DNA of 64,000 nt, taken from NCBI RefSeq assembly GCF_024170405.1, contig NZ_JALJYC010000015.1, forward strand, positions 3,803 through 67,802, written 5' to 3'. The notes beneath the pieces are model-generated. The model searched no databases and was not told the DNA's origin. It saw only the letters and a program-made list of their open reading frames with translations. Below are positions 1-9,135 of this stretch, one piece after another. The translations under genes were made by a program, and so were the position numbers. Origin of the DNA: Neisseria perflava. Lineage in GTDB: Bacteria > Pseudomonadota > Gammaproteobacteria > Burkholderiales > Neisseriaceae. The stretch's first letter is position 1, and every line of letters begins with the position of its first letter.

Positions 1-38
1 ACTGCCCGTTTTATCTGTGTAAAAAACCGCAACCGGGC

Positions 39-66
39 TTGATAAATCTTGGATTTACACTATATT
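39..66 (+). promoter_or_regulatory. Candidate sigma-70 promoter of the first lipoprotein gene
   Basis: TTGATA at 39-44 and TATATT at 61-66 are separated by 16 bp, close to the sigma-70 consensus, and lie about 60 bp upstream of the lipoprotein start. Inferred from motif and position only. Confidence 0.5.
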
Positions 67-125
67 AGGCAGGCCGACACTTGGTTCGGCTCAGACATAA
101 ATCCTCCTTTTTCACAGGAACAACA

Positions 126-764
126 ATGAAAAAATTAATTGCCTTAGCCGTCTTGTCCGCCGTTGCCCTTACCGCCTGCAAAGACGGAACCCAAGCCAAA
201 CTCGAGCAGCAGCAAAAACAAATCGAAGCGCTGCAACAACAGTTGAGCCAGCAAAACAGCGATGCCCAAGCCGACAACACCGTGTATGAATTGGCCGCCA
301 GCGCCGTGCAGGAAACCATCCCTGCCGAAGCCATCGCCAACAAAGGCAACGGCCAAGCCGTAACCGGTACCGACGGCCAGCAATACATCTATGACCAATC
401 CACCGGCTCATGGCTGCTGCAAAGTCTGGTCGGTGCGGCTGCCGGTGCGTTTATCGGCAATATGTTGGCCAACAAATTTACCAAAGCCACCAACCAAAAC
501 AGCCCCGTTGCCCAACGCGCCCGCACCAGCTATTACCAAACCGCCCGCCCAAACACGCGCACCAGCCGCCAGCTGAACACCCGCAGCCTGCCCGCGCAGC
601 AACGCAATGCAGCTACCGGTACGCAACAACAGCGTAATGCTGCCACCACAGGTACGCAGCAACGAAATAGCGCAACCACACCGAATTACCGCCCGACCCA
701 AGCCGCGCAACCCAACTACCGCCGTTCTACGCCGATGCGCCGTGGTTTCGGCCGCCGCCGTTAA
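126..764 (+). CDS. Small coiled-coil / glycine-zipper lipoprotein
   Basis: A 212-residue predicted lipoprotein of unknown function. The ATG at 126 follows an AGGA motif and gives an N-terminus of Lys-Lys, a hydrophobic stretch and a lipobox LTAC, so signal peptidase II processing at about residue 18 is expected. Next comes a Gln-rich segment with heptad character (about residues 25-45), a Gly/Ala-rich hydrophobic segment VGAAAGAFIGNMLANKF (about residues 104-120) that resembles a glycine zipper, and a low-complexity Gln/Arg/Asn/Thr tail with three imperfect QQRNAATTGT repeats ending in RRGFGRRR. The basic tail would suit contact with nucleic acid or an anionic polymer, but that is speculation. 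The gene stands alone, with its own promoter and a DUS terminator. Confidence 0.75.
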   Translation: MKKLIALAVLSAVALTACKDGTQAKLEQQQKQIEALQQQLSQQNSDAQADNTVYELAASAVQETIPAEAIANKGNGQAVTGTDGQQYIYDQSTGSWLLQSLVGAAAGAFIGNMLANKFTKATNQNSPVAQRARTSYYQTARPNTRTSRQLNTRSLPAQQRNAATGTQQQRNAATTGTQQRNSATTPNYRPTQAAQPNYRRSTPMRRGFGRRR

Positions 765-785
765 TCGGATGTAGGCAGGCATAAC

Positions 786-820
786 AGGCCGTCTGAAAAT
801 CCCGCGTTTTCAGACGGCCT
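786..820 (+). terminator. DUS inverted-pair terminator
   Basis: AGGCCGTCTGAA at 786-797 pairs with TTCAGACGGCCT at 809-820, followed by TTT. This is the typical Neisseria arrangement in which two DUS copies double as an intrinsic terminator. Confidence 0.85.
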
Positions 821-930
821 TTATAACCCCCATCATTTGTTTCAATCAAACCGTTTTCTCCGTTTCAGACGGCCTTGCTTTGCAGTAAAATCAGGCCGTC
901 TGAAAAGCCATACCGTATAAAGGAAACCTC

Positions 931-1878
931 ATGAGCCAACATCACAAACTGATTATCCTGGGTTCCGGCCCTGCCGGTTATACCGCCGCCGTGTATGCCG
1001 CACGCGCCAATCTGAATCCCGTCATCATCACCGGCGTGGAGCAAGGCGGCCAGCTGATGACCACCACCGAAGTGGACAACTGGCCGGCCGATGCCGACGG
1101 CGTACAAGGCCCTGAATTGATGGCGCGTTTCCAAGCGCACGCCGAGCGTTTCGGCACTGAAATGATTTTCGACCAAATCCATACCGCCGAGCTGCAACAG
1201 CGTCCGTTCAAACTCATCGGCGACATGGGCGAATACACCTGCGACGCCTTGATTATCGCCACCGGCGCTTCCGCCAAATATCTGGGTTTGCCCAGCGAAG
1301 AAGCGTTTGCCGGTAAAGGTGTGTCCGCCTGCGCCACCTGCGACGGTTTCTTCTACAAAAAACAAGCTGTGGCCGTGGTTGGCGGCGGCAATACCGCTGT
1401 GGAAGAAGCCCTGTATCTGGCCAACATCGCCGATACCGTTACCCTGATTCACCGCCGCGACAGTTTCCGCGCCGAAAAAATCATGGTCGATAAACTGATG
1501 AAACGCGTGGAAGAAGGCAAAATCATTCTGAAACTGAATGCCGCGCTGGATGAAGTCTTGGGCGACGACAGCGGCGTAACCGGCGCACGCTTGAAAAACA
1601 ACGATGGCACAACTGAAAACATCGAAGTCAAAGGCGTATTTATCGCCATCGGCCACAAGCCGAACACCGATATTTTCAAAGGCCAGTTGGATATGGACGA
1701 AACCGGCTACCTGAAAACCAAAGGCGGCAGCGGCGACAATGTTGGCCTGACCAATATCGAAGGCATTTGGGCGGCGGGCGACGTCAAAGACCACACCTAC
1801 CGCCAAGCCATCACCAGCGCTGCGTCCGGCTGCCAAGCCGCTCTGGATGCCGAGCGTTGGTTGGACAGCCAAGCGTAA
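931..1878 (+). CDS. trxB: Thioredoxin reductase
   Basis: A 315-residue FAD/NADPH enzyme that reduces thioredoxin in the cytoplasm. Visible features are the N-terminal FAD motif GSGPAG (residues 11-16), the redox pair in CATC (C134/C137) followed by DGF, a second nucleotide motif VGGGNTA for NADPH, and the C-terminal FAD motif AAGDVKD. Length and motif order match low-molecular-weight bacterial TrxB. AAAGGAAA precedes the ATG. The gene is flanked by DUS copies and is probably monocistronic. Confidence 0.97.
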   Translation: MSQHHKLIILGSGPAGYTAAVYAARANLNPVIITGVEQGGQLMTTTEVDNWPADADGVQGPELMARFQAHAERFGTEMIFDQIHTAELQQRPFKLIGDMGEYTCDALIIATGASAKYLGLPSEEAFAGKGVSACATCDGFFYKKQAVAVVGGGNTAVEEALYLANIADTVTLIHRRDSFRAEKIMVDKLMKRVEEGKIILKLNAALDEVLGDDSGVTGARLKNNDGTTENIEVKGVFIAIGHKPNTDIFKGQLDMDETGYLKTKGGSGDNVGLTNIEGIWAAGDVKDHTYRQAITSAASGCQAALDAERWLDSQA

Positions 1879-1913
1879 ACGCTGCGTTTTATTAGCAGGA
1901 CAGCGACCCGCAA

Positions 1914-1960
1914 AGGCCGTCTGAAAAAGGGCAATCCCGTTTCCCTTTTTCAGACGGCCT
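1914..1960 (+). terminator. DUS inverted-pair terminator after trxB
   Basis: AGGCCGTCTGAA (1914-1925) and TTCAGACGGCCT (1949-1960) extend into an AAAAAGGG/CCCTTTTT stem and are followed by TTT. Confidence 0.85.
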
Positions 1961-2061
1961 TTCTGTTGTCATACGTTTTTATCGCGTAAATTCTGCCAAA
2001 AACAAAGCGTTATACGGCTACTTTCTTTGCCTGATTGCCCATTCTGTGAAATAATGCCGCA

Positions 2062-4065
2062 ATGAAAAAACTTACGCCGCAAAATTTATACGACGTTTTA
2101 AACGAACGTACCGGTCAAGCCGATTTCGTTTCCATTCTCAACGCACTCATCCAATTTCTGCGCAGCGGCGGCAAAAAAAATGCCGCCGAGCGCTTCGACC
2201 AAATCCTCAACCTGTTCAAGCAAGACGAAGCCTTATGTCGCCGTTTCGGTAACAGCTTCTATACCTGGCTGGCGCAAATCCATGTTTACCCCGCTTTAAT
2301 CAAACTGGGCATTTTTTCGCGCAACAGCTTTGCCCGCGAAATTACCAGCCGCATTTACGAGCGCTTCAGCCCGTCCTATAAAGACCTGAGCAATCTGCTG
2401 GAAGTTTTCCTGTATCTGTTTCACTCGGAAAATGACGAGCGCTGGCTGCAAACCATCAGCCTGCGCCAATGGCTGAACCTGTATGAGCTGGTACAGCGCC
2501 ATACCGATACCGCCCTGCTTCAGACGGCCTCGCGCCAACTGGAAGATGCGCGTTTGCGTGCCATGGAAATGCTGTCGATTTGGGTGGCTTCCGAAGCGCT
2601 GCAACCCGAATTTATCCGTCTGACACCGCGCCTTTTGGATGCCGACTCCGCCTTTGTCGCCCTGCAACGGGAAACCGCCAAGCTGGTGGAATCTTACCGC
2701 AGCGGTCAAACCGATTACGATACCGGCCATTTGGAAGTGATGTTCGACCAATGCCACAAGCTGGTGGACACGCTGCGCCGCAAAGGAACGGGCGCAGGTT
2801 CCGGCTCTTCGGTACAGGTGGCGCATTTGCTGGAGCGTTTGCAGCAGACCCTAGGCCGTCTGAAACTGCTGGTCGATATGCAGACCCAAAGCGACAACCG
2901 CAACCGCCTGGCCGTCAATCTGCTTAATTCCATGATTTACGCCGCCGTTGAGCAATACAGCACCCGCTATCTGCGCAAAAGCAGCGTGCGCATGCTGGCC
3001 AAAAGCATTACCGAAAACACCAGCAACCACGGCGAGCACTACATCACCACCAACCGCCGCGAATATTTGCATATGTTTTATTCCGCAGCAGGCGGCGGCG
3101 TGATTATCGCGCTGTTGGCGCTGCATAAAATCCATATTACCTCATTGGGTTTGGGCGAATTTGCCACTTCGCTGCTGGCCGGATTGAACTACGGCATCGG
3201 CTTTATGCTGATTCACATGCTGCACTGCACCGTCGCCACCAAGCAGCCCGCCATGACCGCCGCCAGTTTTGCCGAACAGGTCGAGCTCAACGAGCGCGGC
3301 CGTGCAGTGGACAATAAATTAGCCAACCTGCTGATTGACGTATGCCGCTCGCAGAGCGTGGCCGTGTTCGGTAATGTCGCCATCGCCATTTTGCTGGCCG
3401 GCCTCATCGCCGCTTTCCATTTTTTCCATTCCGGCGAACCCTTATTAAGCGAAGAGAGCGTTGCCTACCAATTCAAATCGGTTGATATCCTAACCAAACC
3501 GACCTTATGGTATGCCGCCATTGCCGGTGTCTGGCTGTTCTGCTCGGGTATTATCGCCGGATTCTTTGATAACCGCGCCGACTATTTGGATTTGAAACGC
3601 CGCCTCACCGTCAACCCGCTGCTACGCCGAATCATGCCGGATAAAATCCGCCAGCGCTTTGCCGCCTATATGCACCGGCATTACGGCTCGCTGATGAGTA
3701 ATTTTATCTTCGGTATGCTGCTGGGCATGACCGGCTGGGTCGGCCACTTGCTGCATTTGCCGCTCGACATCCGCCATGTTGCCTTTTCATCGGCCAATCT
3801 CGGCTACGCCACCGTCAGCGGATCGGTCAGCGCCGGGATGTTTATCTACGGGATAATAGGCGTATTGGCCATCGGTTTGGTGAATCTGTTGGTCAGCTTC
3901 ACCCTTGCCCTGTACGTCGCCCTGCGCTCGCGCGGGACAAAAATCAGCAGCATCCGCAATCTGCTCAACAGCGTCTGGGTTCGGGTCAAAAGCAATCCTT
4001 TGCTGCTGGTGTATCCGGTTCAGACGGCCGAAACCAAAAGCGCTTCGGAGCAGCATAAAGGTTAA
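2062..4065 (+). CDS. PF10136 family membrane protein ('site-specific recombinase', Gcr type)
   Basis: A 667-residue protein of the family annotated in Neisseria as site-specific recombinase / Gcr (Pfam PF10136). The N-terminal half (to about residue 330) is soluble and helical, beginning LTPQNLYDVLNERTG. The C-terminal half has several hydrophobic segments, including VIIALLAL, SLLAGLNYGIGFMLIHM, VAIAILLAGLIAAF, LWYAAIAGVWLFCSGIIAGFF and IYGIIGVLAIGLVNLLVSFTLALYVAL. I see no tyrosine- or serine-recombinase catalytic signature, so the name should be read as historical. A membrane role fits the sequence better. Flanked by terminators on both sides, so apparently monocistronic. Confidence 0.8.
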   Translation: MKKLTPQNLYDVLNERTGQADFVSILNALIQFLRSGGKKNAAERFDQILNLFKQDEALCRRFGNSFYTWLAQIHVYPALIKLGIFSRNSFAREITSRIYERFSPSYKDLSNLLEVFLYLFHSENDERWLQTISLRQWLNLYELVQRHTDTALLQTASRQLEDARLRAMEMLSIWVASEALQPEFIRLTPRLLDADSAFVALQRETAKLVESYRSGQTDYDTGHLEVMFDQCHKLVDTLRRKGTGAGSGSSVQVAHLLERLQQTLGRLKLLVDMQTQSDNRNRLAVNLLNSMIYAAVEQYSTRYLRKSSVRMLAKSITENTSNHGEHYITTNRREYLHMFYSAAGGGVIIALLALHKIHITSLGLGEFATSLLAGLNYGIGFMLIHMLHCTVATKQPAMTAASFAEQVELNERGRAVDNKLANLLIDVCRSQSVAVFGNVAIAILLAGLIAAFHFFHSGEPLLSEESVAYQFKSVDILTKPTLWYAAIAGVWLFCSGIIAGFFDNRADYLDLKRRLTVNPLLRRIMPDKIRQRFAAYMHRHYGSLMSNFIFGMLLGMTGWVGHLLHLPLDIRHVAFSSANLGYATVSGSVSAGMFIYGIIGVLAIGLVNLLVSFTLALYVALRSRGTKISSIRNLLNSVWVRVKSNPLLLVYPVQTAETKSASEQHKG

Positions 4066-4078
4066 CAAGCATGCAATG

Positions 4079-4110
4079 AAAAGCCGATACGTTTTACCGT
4101 ATCGGCTTTT
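4079..4110 (+). terminator. Intrinsic terminator
   Basis: Perfect 13-bp stem AAAAGCCGATACG (4079-4091) / CGTATCGGCTTTT (4098-4110) just after the PF10136 gene. The A/T flanks would allow bidirectional use with the convergent gene ending at 4199. Confidence 0.85.
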
Positions 4111-4198
4111 ACTTTTCAGACGGCCTGAACCTTTGCAAATCGGAAAATGCCGTCTGAAACCCATCCTCAGTCATTTATCATTTCCGCGCAAGCTAAAG

Positions 4199-4759
4199 CT
4201 ACATCCGCCCCAATTCGCGCTGCAAAGCTTGGATATTTTGCTGACGATCGGACACCGTGGCTTGCAACGCATTGACCTGCTCTTGATTAACGCTGCCGCC
4301 CTTCGCCGTACGCGCCTGCGCCAATGCCTTCTGCGCTTGAGCCAGCGCACGGCGCTCGTTGCTCAATTCGCTTTCCAAAATCGCACGGCGGCTATTGTTT
4401 GCCGGGGCTCGCGGCGCAGTGGCAATGGGCGCGGCAACCACCGGCGCACGCGGCGCAGATGTTTTGGTGCTGCCGCTTTTCGCCTGCCCTTTTTTGGCAT
4501 GGGAAGATTTGGCTGCCCGCTTTTTGGACGACGGCTGCGGCTGTGTTTGGCTGACCGACGGCATATATTCATCATAGCGGCTGCTGCTGTAACTGCCGAT
4601 AGACGGCAAATCGGCAGAACGGCAACTGGCCGACGGACGCGAAGTGTATACCACCACGCCGCCGGTTTCGCAGGTGTAGATTTTGCTGGCCGCGCTGACG
4701 GGCATGGCAGAAAGAAACATGACCACCGAAGCGGCGGCCGGATAAAAAATAGATTTCAT
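4199..4759 (-). CDS. Secreted DUF4124-like protein with coiled-coil tail
   Basis: A 186-residue exported protein of unknown function. The N-terminus has a signal peptide (hydrophobic run then PVSAAS). A short domain follows with the pattern YTCETGGVVVYTSRPSASC, like the DUF4124 signature (Y-x-C ... G-x-x-x-Y-T-S-x-P). A basic Ser/Lys/Ala-rich linker and a C-terminal Gln/Ala/Glu helix with coiled-coil character (about residues 125-185) complete it. It starts 6 bp after the stop of its upstream neighbour, which has the same signature, so the two are translationally coupled paralogues. No strong ribosome-binding site is visible, consistent with coupling. Confidence 0.75.
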   Translation of the reverse strand: MKSIFYPAAASVVMFLSAMPVSAASKIYTCETGGVVVYTSRPSASCRSADLPSIGSYSSSRYDEYMPSVSQTQPQPSSKKRAAKSSHAKKGQAKSGSTKTSAPRAPVVAAPIATAPRAPANNSRRAILESELSNERRALAQAQKALAQARTAKGGSVNQEQVNALQATVSDRQQNIQALQRELGRM

Positions 4760-4765
4760 GACGTG

Positions 4766-5119
4766 TTATCGGGTAGTGACCGGAAAGCTGCCCAAACCAT
4801 TACTGCCCTTTTCACGGCGGTTTTTATTGCGGGGCGCTTGCGAAGATTTTTTACGGCGCTTTTTGTTTTCGGATTTGGCTCTTTCCTGCTCCCGAGCCAG
4901 TTTCGCTTGGGCGGTTTTCAGTTTATATACGCCGCCGGGATAGCTGTCGACACCCGGCAAGCGCTCATTTTTGCAAACCGGTGTCGGTTCGGAAGTATAG
5001 GTTTTTTGGCCGGACGGCGAAACGCAGGTATAAACAGGATTGGCGCAGGCAAGCCCGCCCAATCCCAATAGAACGGCGGCCGAGGCCAAAGAAATCCCTG
5101 TTTTCAAGGTAAAAGACAT
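4766..5119 (-). CDS. Small secreted DUF4124-like protein
   Basis: A 117-residue paralogue of the downstream gene. Signal peptide (SAAVLLGLGGLACANP), then YTCVSPSGQKTYTSEPTPVC with the same Tyr-Thr-Cys / Tyr-Thr-Ser-x-Pro / Cys spacing, then a Lys/Arg-rich tail (KKRRKKSSQAPRNKNRREKG). Two conserved cysteines suggest a periplasmic disulfide. Function unknown. First gene of a two-gene unit with the 4199-4759 gene. Confidence 0.75.
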   Translation of the reverse strand: MSFTLKTGISLASAAVLLGLGGLACANPVYTCVSPSGQKTYTSEPTPVCKNERLPGVDSYPGGVYKLKTAQAKLAREQERAKSENKKRRKKSSQAPRNKNRREKGSNGLGSFPVTTR

Positions 5120-5191
5120 TTTATTTTCCGTAATTAGTGCCGGCCATTCAGATGGCCTTGAGCTATTATTATCCGGAAGAAAAATGACCTG

Positions 5192-7108
5192 TCAGGCAAA
5201 CTCTGCCTCTACTGCCGCCAAGACTTGCTCCAACTCTTCCTGCCACAGCAGCCAATTTTCTTCCAACTCGTTTAATTTTACTTTAGTTTCTGTCAGTTGG
5301 GCGAGGGTTTGCTGCAATTTGGCTTTGTTGTCATCCGAATAAGCGTCTTCTTGTGCCCAAAATGCTTCACAGGCCGTCTGAATCTCGTTTAAAGCAGCAA
5401 TTTCTTTTTCCGCCTTGTCAATTTTCTGTTGCAACGGTTTGCTGCGTTTGGCTTTTTCCTGACGGATTTGCGCTTCAATGCGTTTGGTGTCTTTACGGCT
5501 TTGGCTCTGCGCGGAAGCGGCAGGTGCGACGGCGGCATTGTCCTGCGCCAAACGCCATTGGCAGTAATCGTTCAAATCGCCGTCAAACGGCTGCAATTTG
5601 CCCTTATCAATCAGCAAAAAGCTGTCGGTGGTGGCTTCCAGCAGGCTGCGGTCGTGCGATACCACAATCAATGCGCCTTGAAAGCTCTGCAAAGCCACGG
5701 TCAGCGCGTGGCGCATGTCCAAATCCAAATGGTTGGTCGGTTCATCTAAGAGCAGCAGGTTGGGTTTCTGCCACACAATCATCGCCAGCGCCAAGCGTGC
5801 TTTTTCGCCGCCGCTAAAGGGCTCGATTTTTTGCAAGGCCATATCGCCGACAAAATTGAAGCCGCCGAGGAAATTGCGGATGTCTTGTTCGCGCACTTGC
5901 GGCGAGAGCTGCTGGATGTGCCATATCGGGCTTTGGTCGCTGCGCAGGGTATCGAGCTGGTGTTGCGCAAAATAACCGATATTGAGCTTGTCGGACTTGA
6001 CGATTTGCCCTGCCAGCAAATCCAGTTCGCCCGCCAAAGCTTTGATAAAAGTAGATTTACCGCTGCCGTTGACCCCCAATAAACCATACCGCGCACCGCT
6101 TTCCAACGACAGGCTCAGGCCGTGCAAAACAATGTGTTCGCCGTAGCCCAAATCGGCCTGATCCAATTTCAGCAAGGGATTGGGCAGGTGGGCGGGTTGC
6201 TCGAATTCAAATGAAAATTCGCTGTCCAGATGGGCGGGGGCGATACGCTCCAACTTCGCCAGCGCCTTCATGCGGCTCTGCGCTTGAGTGGCTTTGGTGG
6301 CTTTGGCTTTGAATCGGTCGATAAACGACTGCAAATGCTTGATTTGCGTCTGCTGCTTGACATAGGCCGCTTGCTGCTGCGCCAAGCGCTGGGCGCGTTC
6401 GGTTTGGTAGAAATCGTAATTGCCGCCGTATTGGGTGAGCTTTTGCTGGGACAATTCAATGGTTTGCGTGGTGGTGGCATTCAGAAAATCGCGGTCGTGC
6501 GAAATGATGATTTGCGTACAGGGCAGATTAGCCAAATGATTTTCCAGCCACAATACCGTTTCCAAATCCAAGTGGTTGGTCGGTTCGTCCAAAAGCAGTA
6601 AATCTGCGCGGCACATCAGCGCCTGCGCCAGATTCAGACGCATGCGCCAGCCGCCGGAAAAAGACTTGACCGGACGGGCATGCTCTTCCTGCAAAAATCC
6701 CAAACCGCTCAATAACTTGGCCGCACGCGCCGGAGCGGTATAGGCGTCGATTTCGTCCAGCTTGGCATGGTATTCGGCCTGCTTCATGCCGTCGTTTTGC
6801 GCTTCGGCTTCCTGCAAGGCCGTCTGAAAAGCCTGCAATTCTTGGTCGCCCTGCAATACATAATCCAAGGCGCTGACATCCAATGCGGGCGTTTCCTGCG
6901 ATACCGCTGCCAAACGCCAGTTTTTCGGAATCAGAATATCGCCGCCGTCCTGTGTGATTTCTCCTTTAATCAGCGCAAACAGGCTGGATTTGCCCGTACC
7001 GTTTTTACCGATTAAGCCGACGCGCTGCCCGGGATTGATGGTGGCTGAGGCTTTGTCCAGCAATACTTTCAAGCCGCGTTGCAGGGTCAGGTTTTTCAAT
7101 TCAATCAT
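5192..7108 (-). CDS. yheS: ABC-F ATPase, YheS type
   Basis: A 638-residue cytoplasmic protein with two ABC ATPase domains and no membrane segments, typical of ABC-F ribosome-associated factors. Domain 1 has Walker A GKNGTGKSS, signature FSGGWRMR and Walker B LLLLDEPTNH. A linker of the P-site tRNA-interaction-motif type follows (KATKATQAQSRMKALAKLERI). Domain 2 has GVNGSGKST, FSGGEKAR and LLLLDEPTNH. The C-terminus is a charged coiled coil. It aligns well from end to end with E. coli YheS as I recall it (IRRGVRVLLDNATATINPGQ region and AQHQLEYLRADESPI region). Likely role: rescue or tuning of stalled translation. Confidence 0.93.
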   Translation of the reverse strand: MIELKNLTLQRGLKVLLDKASATINPGQRVGLIGKNGTGKSSLFALIKGEITQDGGDILIPKNWRLAAVSQETPALDVSALDYVLQGDQELQAFQTALQEAEAQNDGMKQAEYHAKLDEIDAYTAPARAAKLLSGLGFLQEEHARPVKSFSGGWRMRLNLAQALMCRADLLLLDEPTNHLDLETVLWLENHLANLPCTQIIISHDRDFLNATTTQTIELSQQKLTQYGGNYDFYQTERAQRLAQQQAAYVKQQTQIKHLQSFIDRFKAKATKATQAQSRMKALAKLERIAPAHLDSEFSFEFEQPAHLPNPLLKLDQADLGYGEHIVLHGLSLSLESGARYGLLGVNGSGKSTFIKALAGELDLLAGQIVKSDKLNIGYFAQHQLDTLRSDQSPIWHIQQLSPQVREQDIRNFLGGFNFVGDMALQKIEPFSGGEKARLALAMIVWQKPNLLLLDEPTNHLDLDMRHALTVALQSFQGALIVVSHDRSLLEATTDSFLLIDKGKLQPFDGDLNDYCQWRLAQDNAAVAPAASAQSQSRKDTKRIEAQIRQEKAKRSKPLQQKIDKAEKEIAALNEIQTACEAFWAQEDAYSDDNKAKLQQTLAQLTETKVKLNELEENWLLWQEELEQVLAAVEAEFA

Positions 7109-7163
7109 GGGAGAAACTCGGTACGGTGCAAAAGGCGGTATTTTACCTGATTTTGATACAAAA

Positions 7164-7199
7164 AGGCCGTCTGAAACCGGTTTCGGTTTCAGACGGCCT
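7164..7199 (-). terminator. DUS inverted-pair terminator of amylosucrase
   Basis: AGGCCGTCTGAA (7164-7175) pairs with TTCAGACGGCCT (7188-7199). Placed just past the stop of the minus-strand amylosucrase gene and before yheS; read on the minus strand it is followed by T residues. Confidence 0.8.
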
Positions 7200-7224
7200 C
7201 TTACATCCTACTCAATCAGGTTAA

Positions 7225-9135
7225 TCAGGCGATTTCCAACCACAACACTTGATACGGTTGCAATTCCAAATCTTCATTCAATTTCACGGTTTTGCCGCTA
7301 ATCAAATCTTTGGCCTGCACCGGCATGGCTTGCAGGGTATCCGCAGTAATGGTTTGCGGGAATTCGCTGAAATTGCCGAATGCCAGCAAAGCATTGTTGC
7401 GGATGTAGCCGACGATGTGTTTGTTGTTGGTATTGAAGGTTACCAAACGGCCGCCGTCAAAACGCTCATTGGTTTTGCGCACTTGAATCATATGGCGCAA
7501 ACCTTGGTAGATTTGACCGGCGGTAGTGGTCAAATCGTTGCGCTGCGCATACAGCTCGGCATCGTATTTCGGACGGTGCGCCCAGCGGCTGTCGTCGCTC
7601 TTATTGCTGTCTTTGTACCAGTCCTCATCGTTCAACGTGCCGACTTCGTCGCCCAGATAAATCAGCGGCAGGCCGCCGGTACTCAGGGCAATGCTGTACA
7701 GCAGTTTGATGCGGTCAACGCCGAAGGGATCGTTGTGACCTAAGCCAACCAAGGCCGCCGCCGTACCGCACACGCGGCAGTCGCCGGTGTTCGGGTTGTA
7801 TTGGAACGGTACGCCGTTGGCGAAGCTGCCGTCAAACTGGTTCACAAAGAAACGGTTGAGGAATTGGCGGTGGTTGTAGCCGTGGATACCGAAATAACCG
7901 GCATCTTCGTCGGCAAACGTCCAGCCGATGTCGTCATGACTGCGCACGTAATTTACCCAAGCGGTATGCTCCGGCAGGTTGTGGCGGTAGGTCAGCGCCT
8001 GATTGAGCAGGTTGACTTCGCGGGTCGCCAGCGTGTTCCACAACAAGGCCATCTGCAAGGGGTTGTAACCCATCTGGCATTCGTCTTGATGGATGTATTG
8101 CACCACCTCGTCCGGATGGACAATGGCTTCGGATTTGAAGAACACAGCCGGAGACGCAATGCGCATTACCGCATTAAACGCGCGAATCAAAGCGTGCGCC
8201 TGCGGCAGGCTCTCACAGGTCGTGCCCATCTGTTTCCAAATAAAGGCCACCGCGTCCATGCGCAGAATGTCCACGCCCAAATTGGCGAGGAACATCATTT
8301 CGCCCGCCATGGCGTTGAATACCCACGGGTTGCTGTAATTCAAGTCCCATTGGAAGGAATTGAAGGTCGTCCATACCCAACGGCCGTCTTCCAACTGGGA
8401 GAAACCGCCCGGATGTTGGTCAGGGAAGATTTCGCGCAGGGTGCGGTCGTATTGGTCGGGCATCCAGCGGTCGGGGAAGATGTAGTAGAAATTGTCGTAT
8501 TCGGGATTACCCGCAGCGCATTCCACCGCCCATTTGTGCTCATTGGAAGTATGGTTGAAGATGAAATCCACCACGGCGGAAATACCGGCTTCATGCAGCG
8601 CGGCAATCACATCCTGCAAATCGTCAATCGTACCCAAGGCCGGATTCACATCACGGTAGCTGCTCACGGCATAACCGCCGTCGCTCTTACCTTCCGGACA
8701 TTTGAAGAGCGGCATTAAGTGCAGATAAGTCAGACCCAATTCTTGGAAATACGGAATTTTGGCTTTCAAACCCTGCAAATCGCCGGCAAACAAATCCACA
8801 TAGCAGACACCGCCGACTTGTTTGTTGGACAAAATCCAATCGGGATCGGCTTCGCGCTCGGCATCGGTTTTTTTCAAGGCTTTATCACGTTTGGCGTAGC
8901 TTGCCCAAGAATTGGCAATCAACTGCTCCAACATCGGCAAAACGGCTTCGTTGCTGCCGTACACATTATCCAATTCATACATCAATTTGGGAAAATGCGT
9001 TTCCAAGCGTTCGCTAAATTTCTGCCAATCTTCCGATTTTTCAATGTTTTCACGCTCCTTAGGCGTAAATGACGCCAGTGTATGCTCTTTTAAATGATGC
9101 AGGGTCAGATCGACCTGTTGCGTTTGCGTCAACAT
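7225..9135 (-). CDS. ams: Amylosucrase (GH13)
   Basis: A 636-residue glycoside hydrolase family 13 enzyme that uses sucrose as sole substrate to make an amylose-like alpha-1,4-glucan plus fructose. GH13 hallmarks are present: AVVDFIFNHTS, the nucleophile region DILRMDAVAF, the acid/base region VFFKSEAIVHPDEV and the transition-state Asp in VRSHDDIGWTF. Length and most of the sequence agree with N. polysaccharea amylosucrase from memory, including the family-specific N-terminal helical domain (SEDWQKFSERLETHFPKLM). No signal peptide is seen, though the N. polysaccharea enzyme is reported as extracellular. The gene is preceded by a long AT-rich region and followed by a terminator, so it is its own transcription unit. 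Confidence 0.96.
   Translation of the reverse strand: MLTQTQQVDLTLHHLKEHTLASFTPKERENIEKSEDWQKFSERLETHFPKLMYELDNVYGSNEAVLPMLEQLIANSWASYAKRDKALKKTDAEREADPDWILSNKQVGGVCYVDLFAGDLQGLKAKIPYFQELGLTYLHLMPLFKCPEGKSDGGYAVSSYRDVNPALGTIDDLQDVIAALHEAGISAVVDFIFNHTSNEHKWAVECAAGNPEYDNFYYIFPDRWMPDQYDRTLREIFPDQHPGGFSQLEDGRWVWTTFNSFQWDLNYSNPWVFNAMAGEMMFLANLGVDILRMDAVAFIWKQMGTTCESLPQAHALIRAFNAVMRIASPAVFFKSEAIVHPDEVVQYIHQDECQMGYNPLQMALLWNTLATREVNLLNQALTYRHNLPEHTAWVNYVRSHDDIGWTFADEDAGYFGIHGYNHRQFLNRFFVNQFDGSFANGVPFQYNPNTGDCRVCGTAAALVGLGHNDPFGVDRIKLLYSIALSTGGLPLIYLGDEVGTLNDEDWYKDSNKSDDSRWAHRPKYDAELYAQRNDLTTTAGQIYQGLRHMIQVRKTNERFDGGRLVTFNTNNKHIVGYIRNNALLAFGNFSEFPQTITADTLQAMPVQAKDLISGKTVKLNEDLELQPYQVLWLEIA

Noticed and set aside
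865..1872. 335-codon open frame antisense to trxB
   Set aside because: It mirrors a clear trxB gene on the plus strand; composition is that of an antisense shadow (His/Phe/Gly-rich) with no family similarity or ribosome site.
2062..4065. True site-specific recombinase
   Set aside because: The family name is historical; no recombinase catalytic motif is visible and the C-terminal half is membrane-embedded.
3905..5071. 388-codon plus-strand open frame across the DUF4124-like genes
   Set aside because: It runs across the end of the PF10136 gene, its terminator and two minus-strand genes with signal peptides; its own translation is Arg-rich and featureless.
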